A DNA stretch of 64,000 nt. Source: Calendula officinalis (taxonomy: Eukaryota; Streptophyta; Magnoliopsida; Asterales; Asteraceae). Shown piece after piece: positions 44,714-57,156 of the stretch (position 1 is the first letter of the stretch; every line of letters begins with the position of its first letter). A model generated the notes under the pieces. It was not told where the DNA came from. It saw only the letters and a list, made by a program, of their open reading frames with translations, and searched no databases. The translations under genes were made by a program, and so were the position numbers. Location of the stretch: NCBI GenBank assembly GCA_963853835.1, contig OY970823.1, positions 2,165,501 to 2,229,500 of the forward strand, given 5' to 3'.

Positions 44714-45301
44714 CGTTCAAGGAGGTACATCATTTCTATGAAGTCCCGAGAAACAAATCTCAACTATTGATCAATAAGATTTAATGGTTAAGATTAATCA
44801 CATATTTTATACATAAAGGTATATATATTTTGGTCATTTTTAAAAAAATATAATTTTTTTTTTATTTTAGAATTATTATTTTTTACTTTATTATTATTAT
44901 TATTTTTATAAAATATATTTTTTCATTAATAACACATAATGTGATTGTGTACTGAATCACATGTGATTGAACAAAAACATCAAATATAATTAAGTATACA
45001 ATCACATGTGATTTTACACTAAAATCACATGTGATTAAATAGTACATGTAATTATCAAATATATATTATTTTTTAATGAAAATAATAATTAAAATAATAA
45101 AATTTAAAAATATTATAAATATTAAAAAAATTAATATTAAAAATTAAAAAAAATAAAATAATTTTTTTTTTCAAGTACCAAATGACCAAAATACACCTTC
45201 ATGTATAAAATATATAATTAATCTTAACCGGTAGATCTTGTTAATGAATGTTTGAGATTTGTTCCTCGGTGCTTTGTTAATATAATGGACCTCCTTGAAC
45301 G
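44714..45301. mobile_element. Long-TIR (foldback-like) element
   Basis: Terminal inverted repeats of about 125 bp begin CGTTCAAGGAGGT at both ends (44714 onward and the reverse complement from 45301). Shared internal blocks are ACAAATCTCAA, GGTTAAGATTAAT and TATTTTATACAT. The centre is very AT-rich, with three copies of the palindrome AATCACATGTGATT or close variants (44957, 45000, 45025). I see no clear target duplication. The superfamily is unassigned; a non-autonomous Mutator or foldback element is possible. Confidence 0.7.
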
Positions 45302-45424
45302 TTTTCTTTAAAAACAAATTAGATAGAATAAACAGAATAAAACATGTCACGTATATAATCAGATATTATAAAACTGAAACATTTAATGATTTAAACAATC
45401 TTTTTAGGTGTATTAAGAAAATCT

Positions 45425-45453
45425 CCGCCGCATCGCGCGGATAACCTTACTAG
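45425..45453 (+). mobile_element. Helitron-like 3' terminus 1
   Basis: A GC-rich hairpin (CCGCCGCATCGCGCGG) is followed by a short AT spacer and CTAG|T. That is the standard Helitron 3' end. The 5' end was not found. Confidence 0.5.
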
Positions 45454-46051
45454 TTATAACACTAATACACAAAAGATACTCTGTATTACATATCAACTTT
45501 TATGGAGTATTATTTTTCTGAAGAACTTTTGGAAGAGTTGAGAATTAAGAGGCTATTTACTAGTATACAATTTGCATGGAAGATGAATAGTAGTAGCAGC
45601 CTGGTGAAACTTTTTTTTTTCTTTAATTACCGCCTGCCGTCATTGTTGACTTAATTCATTTGGGGATATGTCTATTTTAATATTATACATATTATACATT
45701 ACTTTTTCATATTATTTTTTCATGTTATAGATTACTTTATTTATTTATATATTTATTTATTTATTTTAGTAATAGTTTGACTAATTCCATGGTAATACTA
45801 GCTTTGCGAGAAGATGGTGAACCTCCGTTGCTTTAAGGTGATCTTTTTTACTCCTAAGAAATATCTTTAAACTTATGGTTTTAGTATAAAAACGTATTAA
45901 TATAAAATTTAAGTATATTTAAGAGTTATGCCATTGTAAGTATTGTGTAAAAGAAATATCTTGGGACCTATATATTACTTTTAAATATAAAATAATATTT
46001 TGCATGTTGTACAAATATAATAAACAATCTTTTGAATATCATGTGGAATTA

Positions 46052-46085
46052 CCCCGCGGCAACGCGCGGGGTAAAATCCTACTAG
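46052..46085 (+). mobile_element. Helitron-like 3' terminus 2
   Basis: CCCCGCGGCAACGCGCGGGG forms a perfect 7-bp GC stem, followed by TAAAATCCTA and CTAG|T. It has the same orientation as the terminus at 45453, and 632 bp separate the two ends. Confidence 0.6.
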
Positions 46086-46912
46086 TAAGATAACATTTAT
46101 TATTTATATTTTAGTATATTTCTAATGAAAAAGAAAACGAAAAGAGAGTGTTTTTCAACCCAAAAATAATACTTGTAATAAAAAGATACGGGAAATTGAA
46201 ATTCAAATCGGTGCCATAATGTCCATGGTAATAACTCATCTTTACTAATATTGATTCAAGGTTCAAAACAATATAAGGCGTGGCGTGACGATATGATTAA
46301 GTCTTAAGTATCAGCGAGCTATGGCGAAGTCATGGCGATTCGTGGTGTTTACTAAGGTGTGATGTAAATCGATAAATTTGTACATAAATTATAATTACAC
46401 ATAAATAATTATACAAATAAAGATGAAAAAACACACAAGTATAAATTAATAACATGACTCATGAATCTTTTTCTTTATATTCGACATATCCAAACATTAT
46501 CATAACTAATTAATTATATATATTTGATTCATATCAATCGGTTTCTTTAATACGCTTAAAAACCACAATTTAATATAGGTAAATGTGAGTCAAGTTTGAC
46601 CTCCGCACACGGAAGCCTTACGCCCGAGCCTCCGACCATGACGTGACGGCATGGTCAAGCCTTGTGCCTTAACTTGTCGTGGCGGAAGCCAAGACGAGCC
46701 TTTTAAAACCATGTCTTAATTATATGTTTATTAATGATTGTTTATCTTTAGATATAATATCAAGTAATAAATACGGTATCTTGTTTAGATCGCTCCCAAC
46801 TATAGCATATACTGACATTTCAGTTTTTTACATATTAATGTCACTTCAGTTGATACTCTAAGTGACACTTAATTAACACACACTTACCAACAATATTCAA
46901 TCATTTAATATT

Positions 46913-49900
46913 GAGTAAATTACAGAAATTGTCACTGAGGTATTCCCGATTCTGCGTTTTTGTCATTGTACTTTTTTTTCGTTCTTTGTCCCTCTGCTTT
47001 TCTGAATTCGGCGATTATGTCCTTCTGTCCAAATTCTTCTGTTAACCAACGTGATTGCCAAAAAAGTAAGGGTATTTTTGTATTTTTCCTTTTTATTTTT
47101 TATTTTCATTTTTTGTCACTTTCATTTTTCATCTTCTTCCCCAAAAAACCCTAAAACAATTTCTCAAATATGCAAATCTACATAGAAGATCCAAATCTAT
47201 CGTTTTAACTTAAATAGAGCGTAGAAAGGTTGTACGGTACAAGGGGATTTTAAATAATATAGACTAAAAGAGGCAATGAAATCCACTCTTGTCCGGCTAA
47301 TCTTCAACCAAAAAAAAAAAAAACCTTTGTTCATAGTTTTAAAAGAAAAACCATTTGTCCAACTTCTAGCAGATCTCGTTTTCAGCACGCAAATCTTCAA
47401 CAAAAAAAGAGAATCCTCAAAAGAAGAAGCTCTAATTGCAGATCTCGTGTTGATTTCACTGTTAGGTCCGCCGCCATCGTCTAACCTTGCGCTGCTGGCC
47501 ACCGCCGCACCTCCCCAGTCTTCTTCTCCGGCTAGCACCATCACCACCATCTCACCTATCCGAAATCGAACACAAAATCGTTTGCAACAATCGAATACAA
47601 AATCGTTTGTAGAAAGTATCAAATGCAAAAGGAATAAACACGTGTTGATTTCCAATACATGCTTTCTCGTGCTTTGTCACTTTGCACTAGGCGGCTTTCA
47701 AAGTTGCTTGTCCAGCCGTAACACCCCGACTACTCAAACCCACGAGAGGAGAAACCCCGGTTAGATCCACACACGCGTGTTTCCCCCCAACCCATCCAAA
47801 AACCAAAATGTCAGCAGGTCTAAGTGTGGATCTTTTATCCAACGGGTTAGTCAAAAAATTCACAGGTGCTTCTTTCTTGGTGGAGATCCCGGTACGCCTA
47901 CATATGTCAAAAAGGACGTCTCTAACCATATCGTGTCGGTACTTGAATCTCGGGAGCTATTTACAATGAATAGCATGTTCCCCAAAAGAATCCAAACTTG
48001 CCTTGCGACATACAGGGTATAACACATCAACCGGAAATAACGGAATCATGAGACGATACTTAAGGATGGCACGATATTCCACAAGCGACATATGTTGACC
48101 AAGCATGTCTATGGGAATAGCTAGAAGATAATCCTAAGCATGAGGTGCCTGTAAACAATCGAAAATCACTTTCTGTCTCTTATTCATGTCAAAACGAACT
48201 TTCATATCCTTGATCGTTTCACTAAAAAGGGCGCTCGCCAATGTTTGTTGGGCTTTAGAGGGGGCGGTTTCCTTATTAGTGAAGCCGCTAAAATCAAAGC
48301 TTGGAATCATATCACGAAGACAAGCCAAAGCACAACCATAATCGTCGTCCATACAAGATATCCCACTGTCACGTAAGATGTGATCCTGAAACACCCAAGA
48401 TTGGGCCCTCGAGGCCACAAAGGCATAAGAAGAAACCATTTTTGCCGAGTACAAACCGAAACCACCAGATCGAATGGGTAAAGAAGCGAGTTGCCACTGT
48501 AAGTCTCCAAAGAAAGGCCCTCCACATACCACAACGTTCTCAATCGACTCGCGCAATCCTTTGTCAAAGACCGAAGATGCCTCCTCTATGTGAACAGGTT
48601 GACAAGTTCTTAAACCAAAAAAGAGTTTGGCAATACCCATACATGATCGAAGTAAAAGGAGCTCACACTGTGGGTCATGTAACTGTGGAAGGAGTCTTAT
48701 CAAATCAACAGTATTTGCAGCTCTCCTCATAGCCAATCCACTAATAAAATTTGGGTCTCTAATAACAGCTCCCCGAGAAGCTTCACACCCAATGACGGCC
48801 TTCGGATATCGACAGGGAATAAACCCTCACGAAGTTTCATTCCATTACACGAGGGCTAAAATAATTCAGTCTTCTTGATATTAAGTTCAAGACCCAAAGT
48901 CGGACCACTAACCCTTATAATGTCTAACACCCTGGGCACCTCTTGTGAATCTCCAATAACAGTCCCATCATCAAGATACCAAGCATGAAGAAGAACCTTG
49001 CAATTGTCTCTGATCTTATGTATTAGCGGGTGCAATACAAGAGCAAAAAGAAGAGGACCCAAAGGGTCACCTTGTTGCACCCCAGTAGTAGACCATATAT
49101 GCGAGTCTCCTATATACAACCTCGATGCTTGCCCATATAAGAAATCCACCCATAATGAAATAGAGGGACACCTCACTCTGACCTCATGGAGCAAGGTCGA
49201 TTTATCCACAAGGTTAAAAGCATTCGAGAAGTCCACTGTAAGCATAGCAAGAGACCGATCAATGTGATATTCACTAAGCACCCTATTGGCACTGTGTAAA
49301 ACTGCCTCAGCACCACCTGACACACCAACTCCAAACTGAAAATCACCAAGGTATTTAGACATTTCTTTACCCACACATTTCATAGCAACCTTGGAAACCA
49401 AATGCCTCCAAATAGTGCCTACCGTAATAGGCCTTATCCCATTATCTGGTTTAAGAACTGGCGTGAGAGGGGCAGAAGCAATAAACTCAGCTAATATTGG
49501 TGGATACCTGCCTACTAACCACAAATTAACGACCGAGGTGATTGCCTTTAAGAGGTCTGTGGCTGTAACAGATCCCTCACCACATAGAGCATCTAAAATC
49601 CTCAAACCATCTCTCCCACATGAAGTACCTTTAGGGAAAGATTTAATGCAACAAAGGACACTATCAAACTCTGCTTCAAGGGGAGGCTCAGATAATGTGT
49701 GGGTCGGCATGGATGGGGGAGGCTTGTAGGGATGCTTAGCCTCCAAGGCTTTAATGGTATCAACACAATATGGAGCAACACCGGAAGAGGATAGCACTTT
49801 CACTACTGCTGAAAAATTCCCATCGGTAACCTTGCGAAGACACTGCCTAACATTGGTGTTACACGATGTGCTCTGCTGCAGAAATTCACCTCCTCCCTGC

Positions 49901-51655
49901 ACCAAAAGCCCAGATCCAAAATCATCCAACATGTATTTTACTAACGTTGAGATACCATCCTCTTTCCCCCCATGTAGCCAAAGATTCCAAAATAGAATTT
50001 TGTTGCAAGTATCTTCTATTATCGGACCGATGTTCTTGTCTATTATTGGGCCTACACACCTGCAGTGTGCAACGTGGAAAGAGTAACAACCTTACCCACA
50101 CATCAACAGAATCGGGCTGGGCAACCACTCTGTAAAGAACGTTTTTCAACGCTAAAGAGAAGGCGAGACGACAACCATGAGGGATACATTTGACGGTGGT
50201 AATAGGCTTTTTAAATACAAGATCAAGAAGCTTAGCATCCAAAACCAAACCCTCAGATACTCTAGCCACAAACTCCTTATTAGATGGCTTTGGAATGCCA
50301 ACAATGTATCCGCTCATGTCGTCCGGCCCTTGAAGAAAACGAACAAGACCATCCGGGTGGTGACAAGCATGGGTCACCGCATGTAAAGTCATACACTTCC
50401 CACACAACCATTGCCATAAACCTTTAAAGTTTTCTCCACTGCCGAAAATAACCCATGATCTGAAATAAGAGCATCATGTAAGACACATTTACGTTCATCG
50501 GTTGAAAGGTGAACCTTTTTGAGATGAGAAACCAAACGACCAATCCCTTTATTGCCCAATACACATCCGGGCAACAATGAAATCCACGGAAAGGACAAGG
50601 CCAAATCCCATCCGAAGAGGAAGAGGTGGAAGTCATGAAAAAAAAAAGAAAAAAAAAGGAGAAACGATTTTAAGAAATAAATGAGTGGATTCGAAAAAAC
50701 GTTTGTTTAAGATGTCATAAACAAGAGGCAAAAGAATAAAATGAGAGTTTCAAGAAGGAAACTCATTAATATAGTTTAAGAAACCCATTATTTAGGAAAT
50801 AATATGTAGGTTTTTGGTTGACACATTTTCACAAGCATTTGGTGAGCATACGAGAAAATAGGTTGCAAAATGACTTCAAAGAAATGTTTAACTGGAAAAA
50901 AAAAGAAGAAAGACATCTTGACCGATCAGCAATAAAAAACACTAGGTGGGCATAGGAGTAATTAAAAAAAAGGAAAGAAAATAAAATAATGGTGAGAAAT
51001 TGAATTTCGCCAGGAGCCAAGAACCTTCACATTTGCTCAAAAGGATGACACTACGGTTTCCTTAGGCAATAAAATCGTTGTGGACGATCGACGAAGGAGG
51101 TGATGCTGTAAATGAGATCTGTAAAGTTAAGAAATTAAATATTGTTCAACCTTAAAATCCATTTGTGAATTTGGATTTTGATATTGTTCATATTTTGGAA
51201 TTTTTGATGTATGGGTTTAACGACTACAGTAATGATTGGGGAAGAAATTGTAAAGTTAAGAATCTCTTGTGATTTATGCCTTTTAAGTATTTTGATTCAA
51301 GATTTTTAAGTATTTTTGTGTGGATTTGTATGAATTTTGTGGGTTTTAAATCTGGGTTTCAATTTTGTGGTGGTGTTGTTGATGAAGAACACTGGAGAGA
51401 GACGAGGAATGAGTTGGGTGTGTCTTCTCGATGATGAAGAAGATAATATGAATTTACAAGTTTTAAAAACATGGTACATGTAACTCAAGAAAAATGACTA
51501 AAAGACCCTCAGAATGTTTTGCATGTGAGGTTACTTAACGGCTAAATTTGGACGGATGATATAATCGTCGAATTAGAAAAGCACAAGGACAAAAAAAGCA
51601 CAGGGACAAAAGTGTAAAATCGGGAATACCATATGGACAATTCTATAATTTACTT
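46913..51655. mobile_element. Mutator-like element carrying a reverse-transcriptase pseudogene
   Basis: This 4743-bp element has inverted repeats of about 165 bp starting GAGTAAATTA (left) and AAGTAAATTA (right, reverse complement). Both continue through GGTATTCCCGATT, TTTTGTC and CTTTTCT blocks. The 9-bp target duplication TTTAATATT lies at 46904-46912 and 51656-51664. Long TIRs and a 9-bp duplication define Mutator-like elements. I see no MuDR transposase, so it is non-autonomous. Its cargo is a decayed reverse-transcriptase gene (47687-50636, minus), with AT-rich filler at 47080-47680 and 50650-51490. It could be a Pack-MULE-like capture. Confidence 0.85.
47687..50636 (-). pseudogene. Zinc-finger plus non-LTR-type reverse transcriptase, pseudogene
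   Basis: From the N-terminus there is a C2H2-like finger around 50560-50600 (LVSHLKKVH), then a conserved block at 50407-49922 (CMTLHAVTHACHHPDGLVRF). The reverse-transcriptase frame of 358 codons follows (49932-48856), with FSNAFNLVD, GVQQGDPLGPLLFAL and the catalytic YLDDGTVIG. Next are a downstream block (48736-48134, LRTCQPVHIEEAS, GGPFFGDLQWQLASLP) and a tail (47929-47687, RPADILVFGWVGGKHACVDL). At least three frameshifts or stops separate the blocks, and the tail looks truncated. I recall relatives as multi-copy reverse-transcriptase-domain proteins in Asteraceae gene models. There is no endonuclease domain visible here. Confidence 0.75.
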
Positions 51656-51664
51656 TTTAATATT

Positions 51665-52789
51665 TTATACATAAAATATACCCGAAAAATACAAATAACC
51701 ACAACAATTACTCTCTATTGTCTCTTTATACTACAGTATACTTATACATTCCAACCGACATCACCATGCAAATGGTGTAGTTTACACATTACTAACTTGA
51801 ACCAACTCCCAACTAAAGAGGTTATTAGCATCGTCTTAACCTTGTTTAGAAATCCCACGCTGATAACATGGCATAATTTTAACTAATGATTAGAAATAAA
51901 CGGCCTAATAAGAACTAATAAGTTTAAACACTAAGAAGTAGAAATAGAAATAAATTTGATACAAAGAGTTGAAAATGATAATTATCTATTATTTGTCTTA
52001 TATGTCTAGTATATCTATTAGACTTTTACTCTAATATTTATAACACATTTTTGTAGTATATCATAAAACATGCCAAAAAAGAAAAGAAAAGAAAAAGAGT
52101 GTTAGGGTCATTTATGTTGTATTCAATAGTTAGGGGATTAGTTGTGACACATTGTAAAAGTGATAAACTAGTAATTAGTCTTAATCATGATGATTAGTGA
52201 GATAGGTATTTAAGGGAAACTATCATTCACTAATTGGAAGTTTTTCTCACTTAATTGAATTACATTTCAAAAGCATTCCTTCCCTCCATATCCTTCTCTC
52301 TCAATACACACACTTAAGAACACACACTAAACACACACTTGATCTTCAATTTCTTAGCAAGTCACCATGGATTAGCTTCATTTAGATCACATTAGATCTC
52401 TCAAAGAGTTCCACAAAGCTAACCCGGCCGTGTTAACTCAAGCTCATGTCAATTTAGGGTGAACATTTAGATCGAAAAATAAACCAAATTAAAAACCAAC
52501 TGAAATCGAATCGAACTAAAACTGAAAACATGTAACTGGTTCGGGTTCTGTTTTGAAAATTCATCATTTTCGGTTTTGGTTTATCGGTATCAGTTATCAG
52601 ATAGGATGAGCATTTATGCTAAAAAAAGTGAACTGAAACTGTATCAAACCAAAATCATGTAATCGTTTTGATCTCGGTTTTAAAATTCATCATTTTCAAT
52701 TTGAGTTCTATCGATTTCAGATCGATTCTGTCCGCTTTCCAGACTGTGCTCGCCCCAATTTTAACCCATGACTCCAAAAAAAGTCTAAT
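51665..52789. other. AT-rich DNA with possible LTR and hAT fragments
   Basis: The 52100-52455 stretch (GTGTTAGGGTCATTT onward, then a CT/CA-rich leader-like run) resembles an LTR or leader fragment. TAGGGTGAACATTT at 52458 and TAGGATGAGCATTT at 52601 resemble hAT-type ends. None has a confirmed partner. Confidence 0.3.
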
Positions 52790-52797
52790 TAAATTTT

Positions 52798-53415
52798 TAG
52801 GGGTGTCAAATTTGTACCGAACAAAACCAACTAACATGTTACCAACCGTAACAAGAATAGTTGGTAGCCAATATGTTGGTAGACAACATGTTTGGTTGGT
52901 AGTACCGTACCAATTGTGTAATCATGGTACGGTAATAGTAAAAAAAATTTAGATACCGTGGTATACCATACCAACCAAGATATATATAATGTATGATTCT
53001 TATTTAAATATAATGAACCAAACTACCAACCTATTTGCCCAAGACTCCAATTACGACAAGATAAATACATCTTTTGTTACTTTATCGTACTAGATTATGT
53101 TTATATAACACGTAACATATTATATCATTTTCCTTATTTTGTTTGCGTGTTCGGAAAAGTTGTTAATATGTTTAACTGGTCGATAATGATAAAATATCAT
53201 TATTATTTTGTTATTAATTTCCTTAATTTCATATAAGTTTGTGATGTTGGTATATATCATTACCAATTTGTAGCAATCACGATTGTTGGTAGCCAAACAA
53301 ATTGGTACCAAGTAAACTTGGTATGATATTGGTAGATAAATCAGCGTACCAATTATAGTTGGTACAATACACGGTATGAAGAAAATATAAACGATACCAT
53401 ACCATGTTCACCCTA
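52798..53415. mobile_element. hAT-type non-autonomous element 2
   Basis: This 618-bp element has ends TAGGGGTGTCA (left) and TAGGGTGAACA (right, reverse complement). The 8-bp flanks TAAATTTT and TAAATTAT differ at one base, fitting an aged hAT target duplication. The interior repeats GGTACC/GGTA-CCAA motifs (subterminal repeats). There is no transposase. Confidence 0.55.
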
Positions 53416-53683
53416 TAAATTATGTGTGCTTATATATTTAAATATTTAAATTATTTTATATATATAGGCATACAAATTACTGTTCATTAGCTTTTTAAAA
53501 ACTCTATTCTGAGAATTCCGTTCTGTTCCGTTCAATATGCATGTGGAACTTTCTGTGTCTTTTTTCTACTTACATTTAACAGAGAGTTTCTCGAAATTAA
53601 AATTCACATTGAAAAGTATAATACGGAAAACCCAGGGATTGGTGTTTGGTGGGTGAGGGTAAGCAAAGAAGCAAAGAAATATA

Positions 53684-54013
53684 CTCCCTCCGTATACAAT
53701 AAGTGATACATTTGGAAGATCATGGAGTTTGAAGTAAAATATTAAAGTAGGGTTAACATATATTAAAGTATGGTTAAAATATATTAAAGTGATAATTAGT
53801 GGATGATGGGTCCCACTTTTGTTCAATAAAGTGATATTAATTAGTTTTAAAAGTAAATGTAAGGGTATAAGGGTAATTTCAGTTTATTAAAGTTGATAGT
53901 TAGTGGAGGTTGGGTCCCATGTTTTTGCCAAATAAGGTAACTTTTGAATTGTATCACTTATTGTGAAACACCCATAAATGGAAAGTGTGTCACCTATTGT
54001 GATACGGAGGAAG
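53684..54013. mobile_element. Stowaway-type MITE 2
   Basis: This 330-bp element is flanked by TA. The left end is CTCCCTCCGTATACAATAAG and the right end, reverse-complemented, is CTTCCTCCGTATCACAATAG. These are classic Tc1/mariner Stowaway termini. It has no coding capacity. Confidence 0.88.
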
Positions 54014-54055
54014 TATATGATAATAGAATATTTTCACTTTGGTCCTTCTTTTTTA

Positions 54056-54318
54056 CTCCCCCGTCCCACAAAAAACTTCTCATTTCACCCTATATTTTTG
54101 TCCCACAAAAAACTTCCCGTTTGCTACATTTTTTGGGCTCCACATAATAAAATAATATTATTATTAAAGACTCCACCACTTATTATCCACTAATAATCAT
54201 TTTCTCTCCAAACCAATCTTATATTTTAATCAAATTTATTACAATGGCCCCACCACTAACTATCACATTAAAACTTGTGTAAAAATGAAATGAGAAGTTT
54301 TTTGTGGGACGGATGGAG
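54056..54318. mobile_element. Stowaway-type MITE 3
   Basis: This 263-bp element is flanked by TA. The left CTCCCCCGTCCCACAAAAAA and right CTCCATCCGTCCCACAAAAA (reverse complement) inverted repeats extend over about 33 bp. Confidence 0.88.
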
Positions 54319-54379
54319 TAATATTTATAAACAACACACCCCAATCTTTTAAGTGACATGGTATTTTGATGACTTAATG

Positions 54380-55072
54380 TAGGCCTGTGCAGTTTGAACC
54401 GGGACCGAACAAAACCGAGCGGGACCGGAAGAACCGGACCGAACCGGCGCCGAACCGTAGCTTCCAGTCCGGTCCTCGGTCCTTATTTTTTGAGAACAGA
54501 CAGGTCCGGTCCGGTCCGGTTTTAAACCGGAAGAACCGGTAGAAACCGAATAAACCCGCCAAAATACAAAGCCTGCGATTTTTTACCGTCCACCTATCCA
54601 ATAAGCCCATCCAGTAGCTTTAGCCCAACATCCTATTAAAAAAAAACCTTGGACGTCTACACCACACGTACGATTACGATCGTCCGTTTCTTCAATTCGT
54701 TTCCGTTCAACTTCTTCGTTCGTTCGTTCGTTGCAAGCTCCAACAATCGATCAATATTATGTCGAACTCGCTATCCGATAATAGTGATTCTCAACTCCAC
54801 GTATGATTGTATTACTATAACATGTCTTAATTCTGTACTTTTGTTAATTACAGAATGTTAATACGTGCATGGTGATAATCATTGGTATTCAATGGTATCA
54901 ACCGGTCCTAACCGGTCCAAACCGGTTCAAAACCGAAGGAAACCGGAAGTTAACCGAAACCGACCGTCGACCACCGGTCCGGTCCTCGGTCCGTCGAATC
55001 TGCTTTTTTAGGTCCTCGGTCCGGTCCGGTTCCAACCGGTCGGGTCCGGTTTTTTGATTCTGCACAGGCCTA
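54380..55072. mobile_element. hAT-type non-autonomous element 1
   Basis: This 693-bp element has inverted ends TAGGCCTGTGCAG and an exact 8-bp target duplication ACTTAATG (54372-54379 and 55073-55080), defining the hAT superfamily. Both subterminal zones are packed with CCGGT/ACCGG repeats, the kind of array hAT transposases bind. The middle (about 54640-54810) looks like a leader and first exon, with an ATG at 54758 opening MSNSLSDNSDSQLHV before a stop. It is possibly the 5' end of a deleted transposase gene. Confidence 0.9.
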
Positions 55073-55080
55073 ACTTAATG

Positions 55081-55972
55081 TGTTTAATAATGGTTTTTAT
55101 CTTAGGATTAATTTTATAGAATATTAACATAGTTTCAGAAGTGTTTTATCTAGGTTAATTAAACTTTAATTTCACTCTGTAATAATAATTAAGTTTTCAA
55201 AAGTGTTCCAATCATGTAAAATTTACCTTACATAACAGGTTATAAGCTCACATTATATGTCAATGAGCGGCCCGATTACGAGAAATCCGGTTCGAAATTG
55301 AGAAAAAACCTTAAAAAAAATTCGAATTACATTTTTATAATTATGTATTTACACATTTCATATTACATTTTGAAATTTCAAGAAAATATCAACAATAATA
55401 CTACTATTTTATATATTGTTAATATTGTTATTATTATGAAATACGATCCTAGAAAATTTTTGTTTATAAATAAAAAATCAAATCCGACATAAATTACATC
55501 TTAATTCCGCATAAGAAAAATGCTTTAACTTACACCAGCAACGTACGGATCAAACATTGCTCGTTTAGAACAAAAATCAATACCTTATATACAGAATTGC
55601 ATATTCAATAAAACTAGTTTTGTATTGAAACTTGTCTTTGATATTTATAAATGAATATGAAATATTAATACTTCTTATTTTTCAAAATAACTGATACTCA
55701 CCAACTATTTCATTCAACACAAGAATCATTTACTCTACTTTGACTTTTAAACATAATTAAATTTATTTTAACTACTTAATTAATTTAATTTAACATTTAT
55801 AATTTTTTATTCAAAAACTTTAAAACTTTTTTAAGTTCTTATTTTTAAAATAAACCGAAGAAATATATTGACATGAATTGATTATATTATATATGTTAGT
55901 TATGACACCATTATACCAATAAACATGACACGCTGATCTACTTTCTCCCCTGTTCTTTCCCTTCTCCTCTCA
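55081..55972. other. AT-rich upstream region of the TBL gene
   Basis: No repeats or frames are supported. It ends in a CT-rich stretch (55940-55972) just before the TATA box. Confidence 0.5.
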
Positions 55973-55973
55973 C

Positions 55974-55982
55974 TATATATAC
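55974..55982 (+). promoter_or_regulatory. TATA box of the TBL gene
   Basis: CTATATATA lies about 55 nt upstream of the ATG at 56033, giving a short predicted leader. A pyrimidine-rich patch precedes it. Confidence 0.55.
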
Positions 55983-56032
55983 ATAAACACACAGAAGTAC
56001 AACATCACCATTTGCGATCAAAACCCAAGAAA

Positions 56033-57121
56033 ATGGGATACCAAATTACCTCATTATTATATTTGTCAATATTATTTTTGTTTTTTTACCAAACAAATGC
56101 CACTTCTTTCCTCAATTCTTCAAAGGCGACTTCTTGCAATTTATTCAAAGGCAAATGGGTATATGATCCATCTTACCCTCTTTACAACCCTGCTACTTGT
56201 CCTTTCATAGATCCCGAATTCGACTGTGTCAAATACGGAAGACCCGATAAATCTTATCTCAAGTACAGGTGGCAGCCTTTCGGCTGTAACCTTCCAAGGT
56301 TCGTTCTTCTTGTTATTTTTTTACTGTTTCTGAACTTGATTTGACCAGGTTTAGAATTGGTTTTTGATGGAATATTATGTTGGGTTTTAGGTTTAATGGT
56401 GTGGAGTTTATAGAAAAATGGAGAGGGAAGAAGATTATGTTTGTGGGTGACTCACTGAGTTTCAATATGTGGATCTCACTGAGTTGCATGATTCATTCAT
56501 GGGTGCCGAATGCTAGGTATACACTTGTCAAGACTGGTGGAAGTATTCTCACTGATCTTACGTTTCTGGTTTGTTTTCCCCTTCTTCTTCCTTTTTTTTA
56601 TTTTTTTTATCTTTTACAATTAAATTATGTTTTAAATATGAAGTTTTTTCCATGTGATCAATTATTATCCATCCAACAACCTTCCACTTTTTTCTTTCCC
56701 ATCGTCTTTTTTTTACCTTTAATTCAAATTTAAATAATTTGAATTTCTTATGATAATATAAACCAAATAAATCCAGATTATATTAGAAATTTGTATGTCA
56801 ATAAATATTCTCTGCATTTTAGGAATTATACATTAGTTAATTTTAGGAATTATACATAAACTAATGTAAGTACAAATTTTTATACATATAATAATTTTTT
56901 AAATAAAAATTTTAGCGAACATTAATAAAACCGAAGTATAATACGAAGTATATCTTAAGAAATGATGGCTCGAAATTAATGCATACTTTTAGTGTCTTTT
57001 GTCTAACGTTAATTGCAAAAAAGAATGTCTTTTTTCTGATTTCAGGATGTTATGTTATTGGTACTTGTACTTTGTGCATCAATTATAGTACTTTACAATT
57101 AGCTTATTTTATACTCGTACA

Positions 57122-57156
<35 letters not shown>

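Larger units (their letters stand above)
45302..46903. other. AT-rich intergenic DNA with two Helitron-like 3' ends
   Basis: No coding frame is supported. Hairpin-plus-CTAG ends occur at 45425-45453 and 46052-46085 and are listed separately. The rest has no structure I recognise. Confidence 0.5.

Noticed and set aside
47276..47764. 162-codon plus-strand frame inside the Mutator-like element
   Set aside because: It has low-complexity composition, no recognisable domain, and overlaps the antisense tail of the reverse-transcriptase pseudogene.
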